Shown piece by piece: positions 1 through 11,160 of a stretch of 64,000 nt of DNA. Position 1 is the first letter of the stretch, and each line of letters opens with the position of its first letter. Both the position numbers and the translations under genes were made by a program. Source of the stretch: Apiospora phragmitis (Eukaryota; Ascomycota; Sordariomycetes; Amphisphaeriales; Apiosporaceae); the NCBI GenBank assembly GCA_038363925.1, contig JAQQWL010000011.1:7502001-7566000 (forward strand), in the 5' to 3' direction. Under the pieces are notes generated by a model. That model was given only the letters and a program-made list of their open reading frames with translations. It ran no database searches and had not been told where the DNA came from.

Positions 1-530
1 CTCGGTAGGGAGGTGCAACATCACCAAAATGGTGGGAGGAGAAAACGCTGTCTCCAATCAACGCTCAGACCAGTTTACCAGTCTCCTTTTACCGTGCCAC
101 GACGCTTAGGACATCAATTCCACGAGCGCCTTCTAATTGACGTTGGAGAATCACCAGATTGGCTGGCGTGTAATCTGATTGTCATTTGTTTGGGGACGAT
201 TCCCTAAAGGGCCTTCTGCTGATACAGCCTTGTAATGTACAGTATATCTCATGCTTTGGGTGATGAGTGTCATTTTCGATAAAAGCAAATAAGAAGCTTC
301 CTTCAGCCACAGAGTCGCGACCATGGTGGCTGGTAACATCCATCGGCGCTCACGAAGACGCAGGAATGGCATGTGGATGGTCGTACATGGCCAAGGTATT
401 CAAGCTCCATTCATCCCGAGGATATCTAGTGCGGCTGTTCGCTACGAAATAGCAGAGGCTCTCCATCACTGACATTGGCCATACCTGAGCAATTACTGCC
501 GAGGAATAAATCATGTGACTTAGACTTAGT
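1..530. other. intergenic, no gene seen
   Basis: Only short open frames with no recognisable protein content are present on either strand. This stretch lies downstream of the hydratase gene and probably holds its 3' UTR. Confidence 0.5.
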
Positions 531-1617
531 TTAGCAGCCCTTGAAGACAGGCCTTCTCTTCTCCTTAAACGCCAACAGCGCCTCGTCCCGATCCTCCGTC
601 TTGACCACCCGCTCGTACATGGCATTCTCCTTGTCCTCGCGCGCCCAGGCCACCGCCTGGAGCCCGGCCCGGATGGCCACGGGCCCGCCCTCGCAGATCT
701 CAGCAGCGAGGCGCACCGCCTCGGTCAGCGCCAGCTGGCGCGCCCGGGTCGCCAGGGCCGAGGGCTCGCCCTTCTGGGGCTCGTCCCCCTGCTCGAGGGC
801 GTCGCGCTCGTCCTCGGGCAGCACCTCGACCAGCCGGTCCGCGAGGCCCAGGAAGTAGGCCTCGGGCGCCGACACGCGGCGGCCCGTCAGGATGAGGTCG
901 CGCGCGCGGCCCACGCCGATCAGCGCGGGCAGGCGGTAGGTGCCGCCGGCGCCCGGGATGATGCCGAGGCGCGTCTCGGGCAGGCCGATGGTCGCGGTCG
1001 AGGCGAGGACGCGGAAGTGCGTCGCGAGGGCGAGCTCGAGGCCGCCGCCTAGGGCCATGGAGGAGATGGCGGATATGGTGGGGATGGGGAGGTCGGAGAG
1101 CGCCGCGAAGGTGTCGCGAAGGTTGGCGAGGAAGTCGGCAGTTCTAATTGAGAAGATGGCGTGTCAGTCTCTGCGTGTCTGTTCGTCCATGATCGAAGAA
1201 GGGGCATTAGACATATTAGGTTGGTACTAACTCTTCGGGGGTGAAACTGCGTCGCTCCTTCAGGTCGGCACCCGCACAGAAGCTTGCGTCGACAGCGCTG
1301 GCGAGAACCAGAGCTCTTGTCGGGCCCTTCTGATCCGGGCCCGCAGCTCCGCCGAAACGAAGTGTCGCTGGGATTTCATGGCCATCGGCAGTATATTGGG
1401 CTTGCACATCATCGATCTCTGCCCTCAGTGAGGCGAGCAAAGCTTTCGAGATGGCATTTCGAGCGGAGGGCCTGTTCAGTTCCAGGATCCTGATGTGGCC
1501 CGAATTGGGAGCTGGTAGATTGACAACATTGACAATAGGCCCGGTATCGCTTGAGTAGGCTCGGACGAAACGGCAGGGCGCTAATGAACTGAGACGGATT
1601 TTTATTCGTGGCGGCAT
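531..1617 (-). CDS. mitochondrial enoyl-CoA hydratase, methylglutaconyl-CoA hydratase-like (AUH)
   Basis: Crotonase-family enzyme, probably hydrating 3-methylglutaconyl-CoA in mitochondrial leucine breakdown. There are two exons, 1617-1232 and 1143-531. The intron at 1231-1144 has a GTTAGT donor and a CAATTAG acceptor, and joining gives exactly 333 codons (332 residues). The N-terminus is basic and hydroxyl-rich (MPPRIKIRLSSLAPCRF), as expected of a mitochondrial presequence. The first CoA-binding/oxyanion segment reads SFCAGADLKER. After the intron come SSMALGGGLELAL and the catalytic-loop segment LPETRLGIIPGAGGTYRLP, where the GAGGT pattern with preceding Glu is typical of AUH/ECH. The C-terminal helical part ends in FKEKRRPVFKGC. 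Length matches the family. AUH is favoured over general ECHS1 because of the ADLKER wording, which is known from AUH proteins; substrate is inferred. The gene is very G+C-rich in exon 2. Confidence 0.88.
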
Positions 1618-2447
1618 GGTCGATTGGGCTCTTGTGGTTGTATGGAGATGGCCGATTGATGCATCGTGGTGGGATTTCGAGCTTGAGCTCGAATGCCGAG
1701 GCCCAAGTGGGTGACGTCGGTGCAGTCGTGACAGCGGCGTTTAGCAACGGCTAACACCGGACTGTGGGCGTCAACTCACAACAGCATCCGGTTCAATTGC
1801 ATCGGTTTTACTGCCATACGGAAGTTGGGTCTTGGTCTACTCCTTCTCTTCGCCCTCTTTTCAATATGATAGACCCAGCATTGCCTTTTTAATGGAGTTC
1901 GTCTTAGATGTTACGTCAGGCCAGGCAAGATTGAAATCGATGGTGTCTACTTCCCACATGTGCAATGAACAACTTTACCAGGGCTGCTAAATTGCCCACT
2001 TAAACAGCCTCTTACTGCAAAGTTAGTAGTGCCATCCAATTGTAATCGACGCCAGTTCACAAAGGCTGAAGAGTCCTTTATCTGCTATATTCTGGATGTA
2101 GAGACAATGTGCTGCATGCCTCCTAACTTACTCCGTAGACCATAGGTTACACTGGTTGGTGGTGATTCCGCCTGATTCGCCCAATCAAGACGCCATCTCA
2201 CTCGAGATCGAGCCCCTTCACTCCACTTTATTGCGCAACGACATCTCATGGCCTGTCTTTGGAAGCTGTTCAATCTATTTGGAATGATTTTGGTTTTTCG
2301 TTACCCTGGTCGACCGCCTCGTATTGCTCACAGAAATAGCTAGCTCGCAAACTCGGACCAAAATTAACACAGACATACATACTTATATAACTTCCGCCCC
2401 CTCTTCAGTCGTTGCACACAGGTTCGATCAATCTCTAGGATATCTCA
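1618..2447. other. divergent intergenic region
   Basis: This is the shared upstream region of the hydratase (-) and the ankyrin gene (+). No gene is seen. A TATA-like string (acttatataac, about 2380) lies roughly 65 bases before the ankyrin start codon. Confidence 0.4.
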
Positions 2448-3050
2448 ATGGATTCGCACTCAGATGCATCCGATGCCACCTCGTCGGCTCGGACCGTGAG
2501 TGGATTACCACCGGAAGCCATTGCATTCGCTGGCCGAATGTACGATGCTGCTCGCGCTGGCCAGGTCGATGTCTTCAAACAAGCTCTTCCGTTGGGCTTG
2601 CCCGCCAACATGACCAATGAGAAGGGCGACACTCTTGTATGCTTTTGAGCGAACAACCATTGACAACTCAGCAGTGTTCGCTGACCCGCAGGCGCGACAG
2701 CTCATGCTAGCTGCATACCATGGCCATGCCGACTTGGTGGAGCTACTAATACAGCATAGGGCGGATCCAAATCGTATAAATGATAGAGGCCAGAGCCCTC
2801 TAGCGGGAGCTGTATTCAAGAAGGAGGACAGGGTGATTGAGGTAGGTCTGTTTCCCCCGGCACAATCGATTGAAACATTGACTGACACACCGACTAGGTC
2901 CTACTTAAAGGTTCGGCTGATCCATATCACGGATCTCCTTCCGCGATGCAGTGTGTTACTATGTTCAACCAGGAGAGCATTTGGAAAGATAAGTTTGAGA
3001 AGGCCCCAGGAAAGGGCAAGGGCAAAGCCGAGAAGTCGACGCCATCTTAG
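2448..3050 (+). CDS. small ankyrin-repeat protein (yeast YGL242C-like)
   Basis: Three exons, 2448-2636, 2692-2841 and 2898-3050, all joined in phase 0, give 164 codons (163 residues). The introns are 55 and 56 bases (GTATGC...CGCAG and GTAGGT...ACTAG). Exon 1 encodes an acidic lead-in and the helix AGRMYDAARAGQVDVFKQAL followed by GLPANMTNEKGDTL. Exon 2 carries a classic ankyrin repeat, ARQLMLAAYHGHADLVELLI then HRADPNRINDRGQSPLAGAV. Exon 3 starts a third repeat (VLLKGSADPYHGSPSA) and ends in a Lys/Gly-rich tail. Domain order and size resemble the fungal family that includes yeast YGL242C, whose role is not well defined. It is a protein-binding scaffold by family; no partner can be read from the context. 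Confidence 0.85.
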
Positions 3051-4674
3051 TTGATGGTACCAACCTCTCGGGCCTCACAACGTATCTCAATGCTGTCTGG
3101 GAACATGCATGCTAGCTCCAGTAAGGGGAGATTCAGCTACATCAAGATACCGAATACATCACAAAATCAAACATACTCCCAGCTTGTCTTCCAATTGTAC
3201 AACTCAAAAATGCTGTCTGCCCCAAAAGATATGGATCCTTCCTTCCTTGCTCACTCAATGTCCCTACACATGCCGTCATCATCACTTACTGCGTTATCAG
3301 CTTGACGACCAATTTCGACTCGCTCGATTCTATGGTTATACTTTTGCGAACCCATGGGATATGAGGAAATCATCAACTGATGAGCTTTGAATATGCACAT
3401 GCTCAAGTTAAGCTTTGATTTCCAGTGGCACTGAGCAAGCATTGTTATCCACAGTGCTGGTTCAATTGACATGGCGTAACCTGAGCTGCCGCGCCAATTT
3501 GCAGTACTACGAGTGATACTATCAACATGTCCGCAGTATTTACTGGAAAGTTGTTCTATTAAAGCGAATGAGTGCAGAGCCGAGTTGAGTTGAGATGTCG
3601 AAAAGGGGTACTCTGATTCTTCGGATGACCAGCTCTCCGGGCAAGATGTTCCTTGCAGCATGTTCGATATCTCTCAAGAAACAAGAAAAGACAAGATGGA
3701 TTCTGGTTATTCCATAGTGTGCTGTCATTAACCTTCAATGTCAAGTATTTGGTCCACATCCACTTCTACAAACTCGCGCAACTGGCAGCCAATGCTCTCT
3801 ATGCCCGATTCAGGGGTGCAGCACCTGGATATGCTGTTAGGTACGCACCTTTCCCTGAAATATGGCCATGATGCTGTCAAAATGTCCAGAGTATACAAGT
3901 ATTTGGAAGCTATTCTTACAGTCGACGCTGATCCCACGCCAAATCAAAATACGGGACGTAAATCAGCACATCAACAAGATCACCTAAACCACAACAACCC
4001 CTTGTCGGTATGGTAGAGCTCTGATTACTACAGGTCAATGTGATCTCGACAATACCTGTGCACTGGTTATGCCAGAATCGATGCGGCCCCCTTCCATATC
4101 ATACTTCCTTAATTACTACAAAATTGTGGACAGAAACTTGGCCAAGCCACGGACGAAACAGGGGTGCTCTCTTCCTCTTCGCACACAGCACTGTTTAAGT
4201 TTTTCTATTTCGTGTTTTTCTGTATTGAAGCATTTCCCAGATAAACCTGAATGCATTCATCAGGCGGGCGCCTAAAATCGTACGTCTTCCACTACATATT
4301 TTTCACGTCTGCGGATGCCTGAAAATATAAGACACCTCCTTTTTCAATTCTTCCAAGAAAACCATTCTACCCTCCACATACATCCATCCATCGTGAATAT
4401 ATTGCCCTTCACTCAACTCTCAAACGGCGGCATTCTTTTAATCAGTTCTGTTTTAATTGCACCACTTTTGAATTCACTTTAAAGAATCACAGATTCTGCT
4501 TCATTCTTGGCACTTTTCTACAGAGATTGGATTGCACCATCTTTGAAACACCCCCAAAAGGAAAGGAAAACAACTATCAAATTCCTTCCGACCACATCGC
4601 TTCCTCCGTCTCACCTACTGCCACCAACACTTGGCACAGACAATATACTATCGCTTTTGTCACCAAGAACAATC
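3051..4674. other. intergenic, 5' leader of the next gene
   Basis: About 1.6 kb with only short open frames and no convincing coding signal. From roughly 4340 the plus strand becomes rich in C/T (for example ccttccgaccacatcgcttc), as is usual for fungal promoters and 5' UTRs just before a start codon at 4675. Confidence 0.45.
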
Positions 4675-5880
4675 ATGGATGCCAACTACATAACCAGTTA
4701 CCGGGACCGTCGTTCTTCTTCGGTCTCCGCTGGACCACATAGGCCCGCATGGCTCGACCCAGCACTCGAGCACCGCTCGGGACGGATTTCTTCTCGATCA
4801 GACAGAACAACATCTAGGTCATCCCGGAGCGGGACAGGAGAGATCCCAAAGCCCCAAGGGGCGCTCACCAGTCTGTCAACCTCCTTGGCAGCCCACGGCA
4901 GCCTTTTCTCAAGCACCAGTCATGGCTCAGGTGCCATGGTATCATCAACCATCAGAATTGCGGGCTCCATTTGCCTCTCAAGCGTCTACCAGGGCTCAGT
5001 CACCGACATTAATACCGGTGTCCCCTAATATGGACTGGTCTCAATCCTCGTCCGGGTCCAAGTCCCCGACATTTGCACCAGAGCCACTCACTCCGGCTGA
5101 GCCTCAGTCTTTCAACTTGGGTCAGCCACCAGCATGCCCACCATTGTCGCCAATCTATAAGCCCCAGTTTCCGAGCCCCACCTTGGCGTACCCATCAGTG
5201 CCCCTCGAGGCACCAACACACCCACAACAACACCAACACCAACAGCCTCCGCTTTCCCAGCAGCGGCCACCATTCTACTACGATGAGGCTATTGAGGTGC
5301 CTCGAGCTAGGCCCATTCCCTCGACCACCAACAGGTCGAAAAGACGTTAGCGAGATGGAGATGGGAAGCGGAGGATCTCTGGCAAGAGGGGCAGCGGGCA
5401 CGGGGGCTGGATATACGCAGCAGCAGCAACACCAGCAGGATCACTCTGCATTCGTCCTCGCCGCTACGGGCGCCGGACCACTGCCGCTCGCCCTCGCCCC
5501 CTCTCCAACGGGCTGCCGACAATGTGAGGCTACAACGGCTTGTCGGCCTCGGGAAGCTACGAGAGGCAGACGATGAAAGGGAGGCGAATAGGCGCTACTG
5601 GGTTCTGGGGCAGCGGCAACATGTCCGCGGAGCTGGCCGCGCGTGGTAGCTCTGATTGGTGGGCATCTTGGAGAAGGGGGTACAGGTGGATGTGTGCATC
5701 TTTTGGCTCCTTGTGGTACCCAAACCGGGTCGTGGGCTTCTTTCAGAGTTGGTTATGGGAATGATTGGATTTTTACGAGAACAACTTGAGCAGGCAAGGC
5801 GTTGCTGGCGTTTTTGGAATTTCGGCGGGCGGGCTTTCATCTTCTTGGTTTGCTTCTGTGGTGGTGTATGGATGGAGTGA
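4675..5880 (+). CDS. proline/serine-rich hypothetical protein, frame interrupted
   Basis: Not recognised as a known family. A plausible start at 4675 opens MDANYITSYRDRRSSSVSAG and a Ser/Arg-rich segment. The coding character then moves to a second frame (about 4862-5317: Pro/Gln/Ser-rich, with SPTFAPEPLTPAEPQSF and PPFYYDEAIEVP), then back to the first frame from about 5321 (EKTLARWRWEAEDLWQEGQ, later READDEREANRRYWVLGQ) until stops near 5650. The two changes fall at a GGGG run (4858-4861) and a CCC run (5318-5320), consistent with one gained and one lost base. A third open piece, 5656-5880, encodes two hydrophobic stretches and may be the C-terminus with one or two membrane segments. Read literally, the ORF from 4675 stops at 5028. 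Either a real gene with sequence errors or a recent pseudogene; the exact end is uncertain. Confidence 0.45.
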
Positions 5881-6373
5881 TTTCAACACCAGCCCTAAAC
5901 AAGTTTAGGCCTATATACGAAGACAAATATAATCTCGTATAACCACATTCCGGTTTGTTTTATTTATACTCTGTGCTCTATACAAAGACGTTTACTAGTA
6001 TCAGCTGGTAAGATGAACTGTGCTGTTATGAACAAACTGTACTAAACATGATGTTCAAGTTTAATTAGAGGGCAAAAAGTACAACTCGATAATATATTAA
6101 GTGAAATCTGCAAGCACGGTGACGTGATAATGCTATTACGAAGCTAGTAAAGTACCTCATACACAAAGTAGCATGCATAGTAGTTGAATCCGAATTCAGG
6201 GCTATTCTCAATCAAGCCATATCTCATACCTTCCGACCAACATCAACACCTGCACGTATAGTGCGGTTTGTCATAGTATACCTCCCTATTTTCCAGCCGA
6301 CCTGTCTGGTTCGTCGAAGATGTGAAAGCCCCACGGTCCAGTGAGGGTTCTCTACGGCACCCTGGGCAGTATA
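5881..6373. other. AT-rich intergenic region
   Basis: Rich in A+T with no credible open frame. It sits between the 3' ends of two converging genes. Confidence 0.45.
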
Positions 6374-7927
6374 TCACGCTCGCTCGAGCCGTCGCGGCTC
6401 ATGCCACGGCCACGCCGCGGCGGCGCCCCGCTGGAGGTATGAGCATACGCACCGTCGTACCCCTTCTCGTAATCGACGTCTTTGTTGTGGTGCTGGTCGT
6501 TCATGGGGGCGGCGGAGCATGATGTTTGTCGTCGTCGTCGTCGTCGTCGCCATCGACGAGGAGAGGGTATTATTGGTGGTGGTGGTGCCCTTGAAGGAGC
6601 GCGGGGATCCGGAGTCGCCACCGGCTGTCGCCGCCGCCGCTGCTGCCGGGGCCGCCCGACTTGTACGGCGCCGCCGAGGAGCTCGCCTGGCTGCTGCTGC
6701 CGTTCGTCCGCCGCCTGGACCAGAACGACAGGAGATATCCTTGGCTAGGACGCGTAGCACGGGGATTGAGGCCGCGACGATGGTCACGGCGATCTCGGCG
6801 TGGCCCCACACGACGAGCGGCGCGGTGTCGTAGATGGGGTCTTTACTGCCGAGATTGAAGATGTAAGACGTCTTGACGAAGGCTGTGGCTCCAGCGCTGG
6901 GGGTTGGGCGTGATGTTAGTATTTAATTGCTCCCTCGCGAAGAGGCGAGACTCATGCCACTCACAATAGACCACAGCTCATGGCCACGGCCACGCCGATC
7001 CTCTCGGCTAAGCGCATATTGACTCTCATGATGAGGAACCATGGAAGAAGAGCCAATGCGATGTCCATGGTGCCGGAGTAAGCTAATACATATGTCAGAC
7101 AGCAGCCTGGAGGTTCATCGGAGGTGGGAGATAGGAAATATTCGCACCTCCAGCGACTGTGCTATATATCGGGACGATTTGTGAAGGCCAACAAGCGCCC
7201 TCAAGGTAAGGTTCCCATAACTTTCGGCTCGGTATGCATTGGATAAAGTTGAACACCTGCGTAGTAAAAGCGAGTCGTGAGCATATGTTGTGTGAAGTAG
7301 CAACGATTCTATATGAAAATTGAGGCAAACATTAGGGCTTAAATTGAACACTTACAACACTGAGACTCATGGTGATATTGATAGTAATGATGATAAACAG
7401 AACCGCATGGTGCAATAAACCTTGGGATAGACGCAATAGTGTAATGGCCCACGATGTCTTGGACCAGGCCGCACCAAAAATGGCGAATATGAGATCCACC
7501 TGGGCAAGCAAGCCCACGTCGGGGATCTTCTTGGGATCCAGGCTATACGTGTGGTCGCCGAATCCTTGGCTGACGTTACAGGTAACGTTTATCGCCGACG
7601 ACAACAGCATTATCTGTGAGAGTACGTCAGCAAGCCGTCCTCGAGAGGAAACCCCCTAAGAAATAATGCTAGGTGATGTGTTTATAACCGGTAAAGGGAT
7701 ATAAGACGGCATACCCATGATAGTATAAGAACATAGTCATCCCACCATAGAGATTTGTTACGAGTGACTCGACAGTAACACCGAAGGACAAGGAAAGTGG
7801 ACGCCAACCCGGTCAAAGCCCAGCTCGACCAGACCATCCATGGCCCGTGAGAGTCATGGCTAATTTGTGGCAAGTTCATATCCATATTGAAAGAGTGATT
7901 CTTGGGATTGGGAGTTTGAGTCAACAT
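6374..7927 (-). CDS. fungal rhodopsin-domain integral membrane protein
   Basis: Five exons: 7927-7715, 7613-7356, 7256-7148, 7082-6965 and 6896 to about 6374. Phases agree throughout and all introns are GT-AG. The first exon ends in the family hallmark RVTRNKSLWWDDYVLILSW after a transmembrane helix. Later exons give membrane helices with VDLIFAIFGAAWSKTSWAIT, VFNFIQCIPSRKLWEP, TMDIALALLPWFL and AEIAVTIVAASIPVLRVLA. This is the arrangement of the large fungal seven-helix family of unknown ligand (satratoxin-cluster SC4-like). Beyond the last helix the cytoplasmic tail is low complexity and the sensible frame changes. SSSQASSSAAPYKSGG lies in one frame, and the likely true end (KDVDYEKGYDGAYAH to ERDILPRVP, stop at 6352) in another. 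The C-terminus as read (stop at 6374) is therefore doubtful. Confidence 0.8.
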
Positions 7928-9974
7928 ATTAAAGCAGCTGAGTGAAGGGACTTTTGAAAGGGTTGAATATCATACGAACATCGAAAACCCGGGGACCGCA
8001 TGAATTACCCGAGGAAAGGAGGTCCAGGAGGGAGCGCCGCTTGTTTATATTCTCGGATCAGGTCAGATCTGGGGTTCACCCCGGATCCCGCGTCGGGCAT
8101 TTTTTCCTCTCAAAAGGGTTTGAAAGCTTGAATTGTTGGACCACCTCATTATTCCATCCGTGATATAGCGGTCGCTGCGCATCAAACATGCAGGTTCCCC
8201 CGGACATAGGTTTCAACCAAGGTACACAAACGCCTGGACTTGCAGGTTTCCTCGAAGCGATCACTCCGGGTTCGGTAACAACCCGGTCGAGCAGCTCGGA
8301 AATGGGGTGACCTTCTGTGCGGTGGCTGGCAGTTTGCTTGCCCGCCCGCCGTTGGGGAGGATGCGACGCAGACAGACGTCGTGTTTGGGTGACATGGCGT
8401 CAATGCTACTGTAAGTGCAGCAAGTAGATCACCCAGAGACATACGACCCCTGCATCCTCTTCTGAAATGTCATCTTCACTCTATCCTATTTCGGATTGTT
8501 GAGCCCCCGCCCAATACCGACGGCATAGGTAGCACATAGGAGGCGGGCTCGGATCCAGCCGAGTCAGATCATGCTTCAAACGAAACACTATCGGCGTGCT
8601 TTCGGATCCGAGTTGGCGACATCTATCTACAGGTCACTAATGATCAATCACTTCGGATCGGATCCGACCCAACGGAAGAGAATGTGGCCAAGCTTGATTG
8701 CCTAGGTAGCTCAGGACAACCAACCGATGACACGATGATGGTAATTTCCTAATCAGCAAGCGAAGTGTCGTTAGTGACTCCCTTTTTGAGTGGTCAATCT
8801 GAAGTCGTTAAGGGTCAAAACGTCATATGTGGTGGGACTGCTAAAAAGACCACCTAACGAGAGAAACTAGTACTACTTTGACGGGGTGTCCCTCCCATGA
8901 CGAGTGCGCTAAGTAAGTAGGTACCTGGCAATTGCTGATCAGCGAGAAGAAGAAGAACCGAGTCAATGGGCTGGGCGAATAGGACCATTGGAAGTCCTGA
9001 CCACAATGCCATTCTGAGCTGGAAGGGATGGATGCGGATGCAGATGCAGCTCTCCCGAAACACGTCCCTGATCAAATTTCAAACAGAACCGTTTGCCGAG
9101 CAAGTCGGTAGCCGTTTTTGGCCACGTCCAGTCGTCCCGAAGTGGCCGGCAAAATCCTGGCATCATCAACTAATCTGGTTAGGTGCACCTCATGTCGGCA
9201 AGCATATAACCAATCAAGAACGACACACCCAGCACCCCCCTGCTTTTATTAAGGGGCACTGGAACACAAATCAACATGTTCCTCACATTCGCCAGTTATG
9301 TGCTTCATCCACGTCGTCGAAATGACCTCTGTGGACAATCTGTGAATCGAGCAAGTTATGTACATGATGTAGTTGCGTTGCAGCCGGTAGAGGATTGCAG
9401 CAATTCCAAGAGAAAGCTTCCTGACCGACCTATACCCCTCTCTCTTATTTACTACCTATATGCAAGAGCTGTGCGTTGAACAATTCTCCGCACCTGCATA
9501 AGGACGCAAGACTCAGGGGTAGATACCGGATCTCTCCGGGCATCAGAACTATTGTCCGAGGTGACGATGCGAACGCATGGCACGAGCTCCCTCCCCTCCT
9601 CGGTCGATCTCTTTACCCCTCAAATGACTAACAAAAAAGCCTCCCCGGGCTCTCTTGGTTATAGTCGACCAACTATAGGGGCTGTAAGGGGTAATTGCAA
9701 TGAACAACGCCAGCCGAAACTGCGCACGAAACCGCTATAGGCGCAAGGCGTGTAAAGAAGGGATGAGAACATGGATTCGTTTCGTTTCAACAGGATTTCG
9801 TTTCTAAAGTCAAAGCGGTATTATAAGTTGACATGACTTGCCCCCTGAAAGTGTATGATACCGAATCCGCACCCGCACCCACAAGCTCCTGGAAAGACGT
9901 AGGTGGTCGCCCATGTAGTTGCAATTGACTGGATTTCAACCCACGACTACAGGGGCTTATGCAAGGACCAAAGG
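7928..9974. other. long intergenic region
   Basis: Two kilobases with only short, family-less open frames. It contains a cluster of GGATCC-centred palindromes (listed separately) upstream of the rhodopsin-domain gene. No RNA gene or transposon end was recognised. Confidence 0.45.
8549..8667. promoter_or_regulatory. cluster of TCGGATCC motifs with two perfect 10-base palindromes
   Basis: TCGGATCCGA occurs as a perfect palindrome at 8602-8611 and 8658-8667, and TCGGATCCAG at 8549-8558, giving spacings of 53 and 56 bases. Each full copy contains CGG-N2-CCG, the inverted-triplet layout used by many Zn2Cys6 regulators. The cluster lies 620-740 bases upstream of the rhodopsin-domain gene start. 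A regulatory role is inference only. Confidence 0.25.
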
Positions 9975-10590
9975 CTTCTCATAGTCCTTATTCTGGGAGC
10001 TCCAGGTGCGGGCAATGGCACCCAGTCCACGCATCTTGCCTCTACATTTGGACTCGCCCACCTCTCACGGCGATCTCATGCGCAGGCTCAGAGACGACTA
10101 GGAATCAAACGTCTCCAGGCTACCCCTGGAAGAAGAATCCAAGAGGCCGCATGTGCCCGATGATCTCGGGCGCCTTCTGGTGTGGAGGGAGTTCGAGCTG
10201 GGGATGCGTAATGAAAATGAAATGGCTTGGCTCGTGAATGGGTCCCCGAGAAACCATCGGCAAGTGATCACAAAGGATGGAGAAGGCCTCTTCTGTGCAG
10301 CCGGTTAATTATCTCTTTGCCCACATGTTGACCTCGGACTCCCAAATCCGTGGTCGTGCGGACAGGCCCGGGAGGCCGGAGGATGCAGACCAAGAAGTCA
10401 CCCACAAAGTCACCCACAAAGTCGCCCACGAAGTCGCCCACGACCGGTTGCACCGACACCGCAAGGAGAGCGAGCCGCTCTTGGCCAAACTAGAGGATCA
10501 AGGCTTCCAGGTCAAGCGCATCAGTAGTGACATATAATTGGCGGAAGTCCAAGAGGAACTGCACAAGCTCGTTAAGGCAAGAAACAGATA
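9975..10590 (+). pseudogene. decayed adenylate-kinase-like (NMP kinase) gene
   Basis: Pieces of an adenylate/UMP-CMP-kinase-like P-loop protein lie in order but in different frames. First is VLILGAPGAGNGTQSTHLAS, which matches the GAPGAGKGTQ P-loop but with the essential Lys replaced by Asn. The frame then shifts into GDLMRRLRDD, followed at once by a TAG stop. The same frame continues with LEEESKRPHVPDDLGRLLV and AWLVNGSPRNHRQV (compare the NMP-binding DGFPRN motif) to a TAA near 10306. Finally comes RKESEPLLAKLEDQGFQVKR followed by ISSDI, a stop, and AEVQEELHKLV. A frameshift, at least three stops and a dead P-loop mean it cannot make an active kinase. No start codon or introns can be assigned confidently. 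It is probably a relic of a duplicated gene rather than a victim of sequencing error, because the lesions are of several kinds. Confidence 0.75.
10394..10441 (+). repeat. four tandem 12-base repeats
   Basis: Four head-to-tail copies of RAAGTCRCCCAC, in the pseudogene frame encoding a Val-Thr/Ala-His-Lys/Glu repeat. The repeat probably expanded by slippage after or during decay of the kinase gene. Confidence 0.85.
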
Positions 10591-11007
10591 GGATATAGGT
10601 GGTGAAAAGATTCCACGCCCATTCTCATGACACAGGGCGTCGCCGACGAATATGTCCGAGCACGTATGTTCAGAGATGCCAAGCAGAGAATTAATAACAT
10701 AGCAGTGTAAAAATCCCATCGTACCCCAACAAACAGGAGATTCGGTTAGAAACATATCCTGGAGGACTCGGTCGCGCTTGCAATTGAGCAGCTGTCTATC
10801 AGGGGTCACCTTAGAGCGTTGGGAAAAGTGGGCGAGCGAATTGGGCCCAAGAGACCTCAGAGTGCAGAAGGGAGACATAGGCAGCGAGTTAAACAGCGAG
10901 GTCCGAGAAGATAGAGGCAATATTAGATTCGGTATATCTCGGTAAAAGATTAATGGAACTCGAAATGGCCAGTTGGTGTTTTCGTCACCGTCCATCGTTG
11001 GGTACAT
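10498..11007 (-). CDS. unrecognised open frame, possibly a gene fragment
   Basis: A 169-codon frame, open upstream to about 11160, begins at MYPTMDGDENTNWPFRVP and is preceded in frame by the coding-like DPAWPAQRFYELCTNLRHDE. I do not recognise a family. Its 3' end lies antisense to the last part of the kinase pseudogene, which makes that end doubtful. It may be a broken fragment; a chance frame is not excluded. Confidence 0.22.
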   Translation of the reverse strand: MYPTMDGDENTNWPFRVPLIFYRDIPNLILPLSSRTSLFNSLPMSPFCTLRSLGPNSLAHFSQRSKVTPDRQLLNCKRDRVLQDMFLTESPVCWGTMGFLHCYVINSLLGISEHTCSDIFVGDALCHENGRGIFSPPISYLFLALTSLCSSSWTSANYMSLLMRLTWKP

Positions 11008-11160
11008 CTCGTCATGTCTCAGGTTCGTGCACAGCTCGTAGAACCTTTGCGCAGGCCACGCCGGATCACCGAATTTCGGTGCAGTGATCTCATAAAGAAA
11101 TCCAACAGAGACTATGCTGTCCGAGCGACGGGCGTGACGGGCGTTCCGGCCGAGTATTCA

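Noticed and set aside
5298..5335. 38-base intron (GTGCCT...AACAG) in the proline-rich gene
   Set aside because: It would restore frame but is shorter than normal fungal introns; a lost C at 5318-5320 explains the same change more simply.
6374..6570. Trinucleotide CGT/GAC run as a CRISPR or satellite
   Set aside because: A simple codon repeat inside the tail of a gene, with no spacers.
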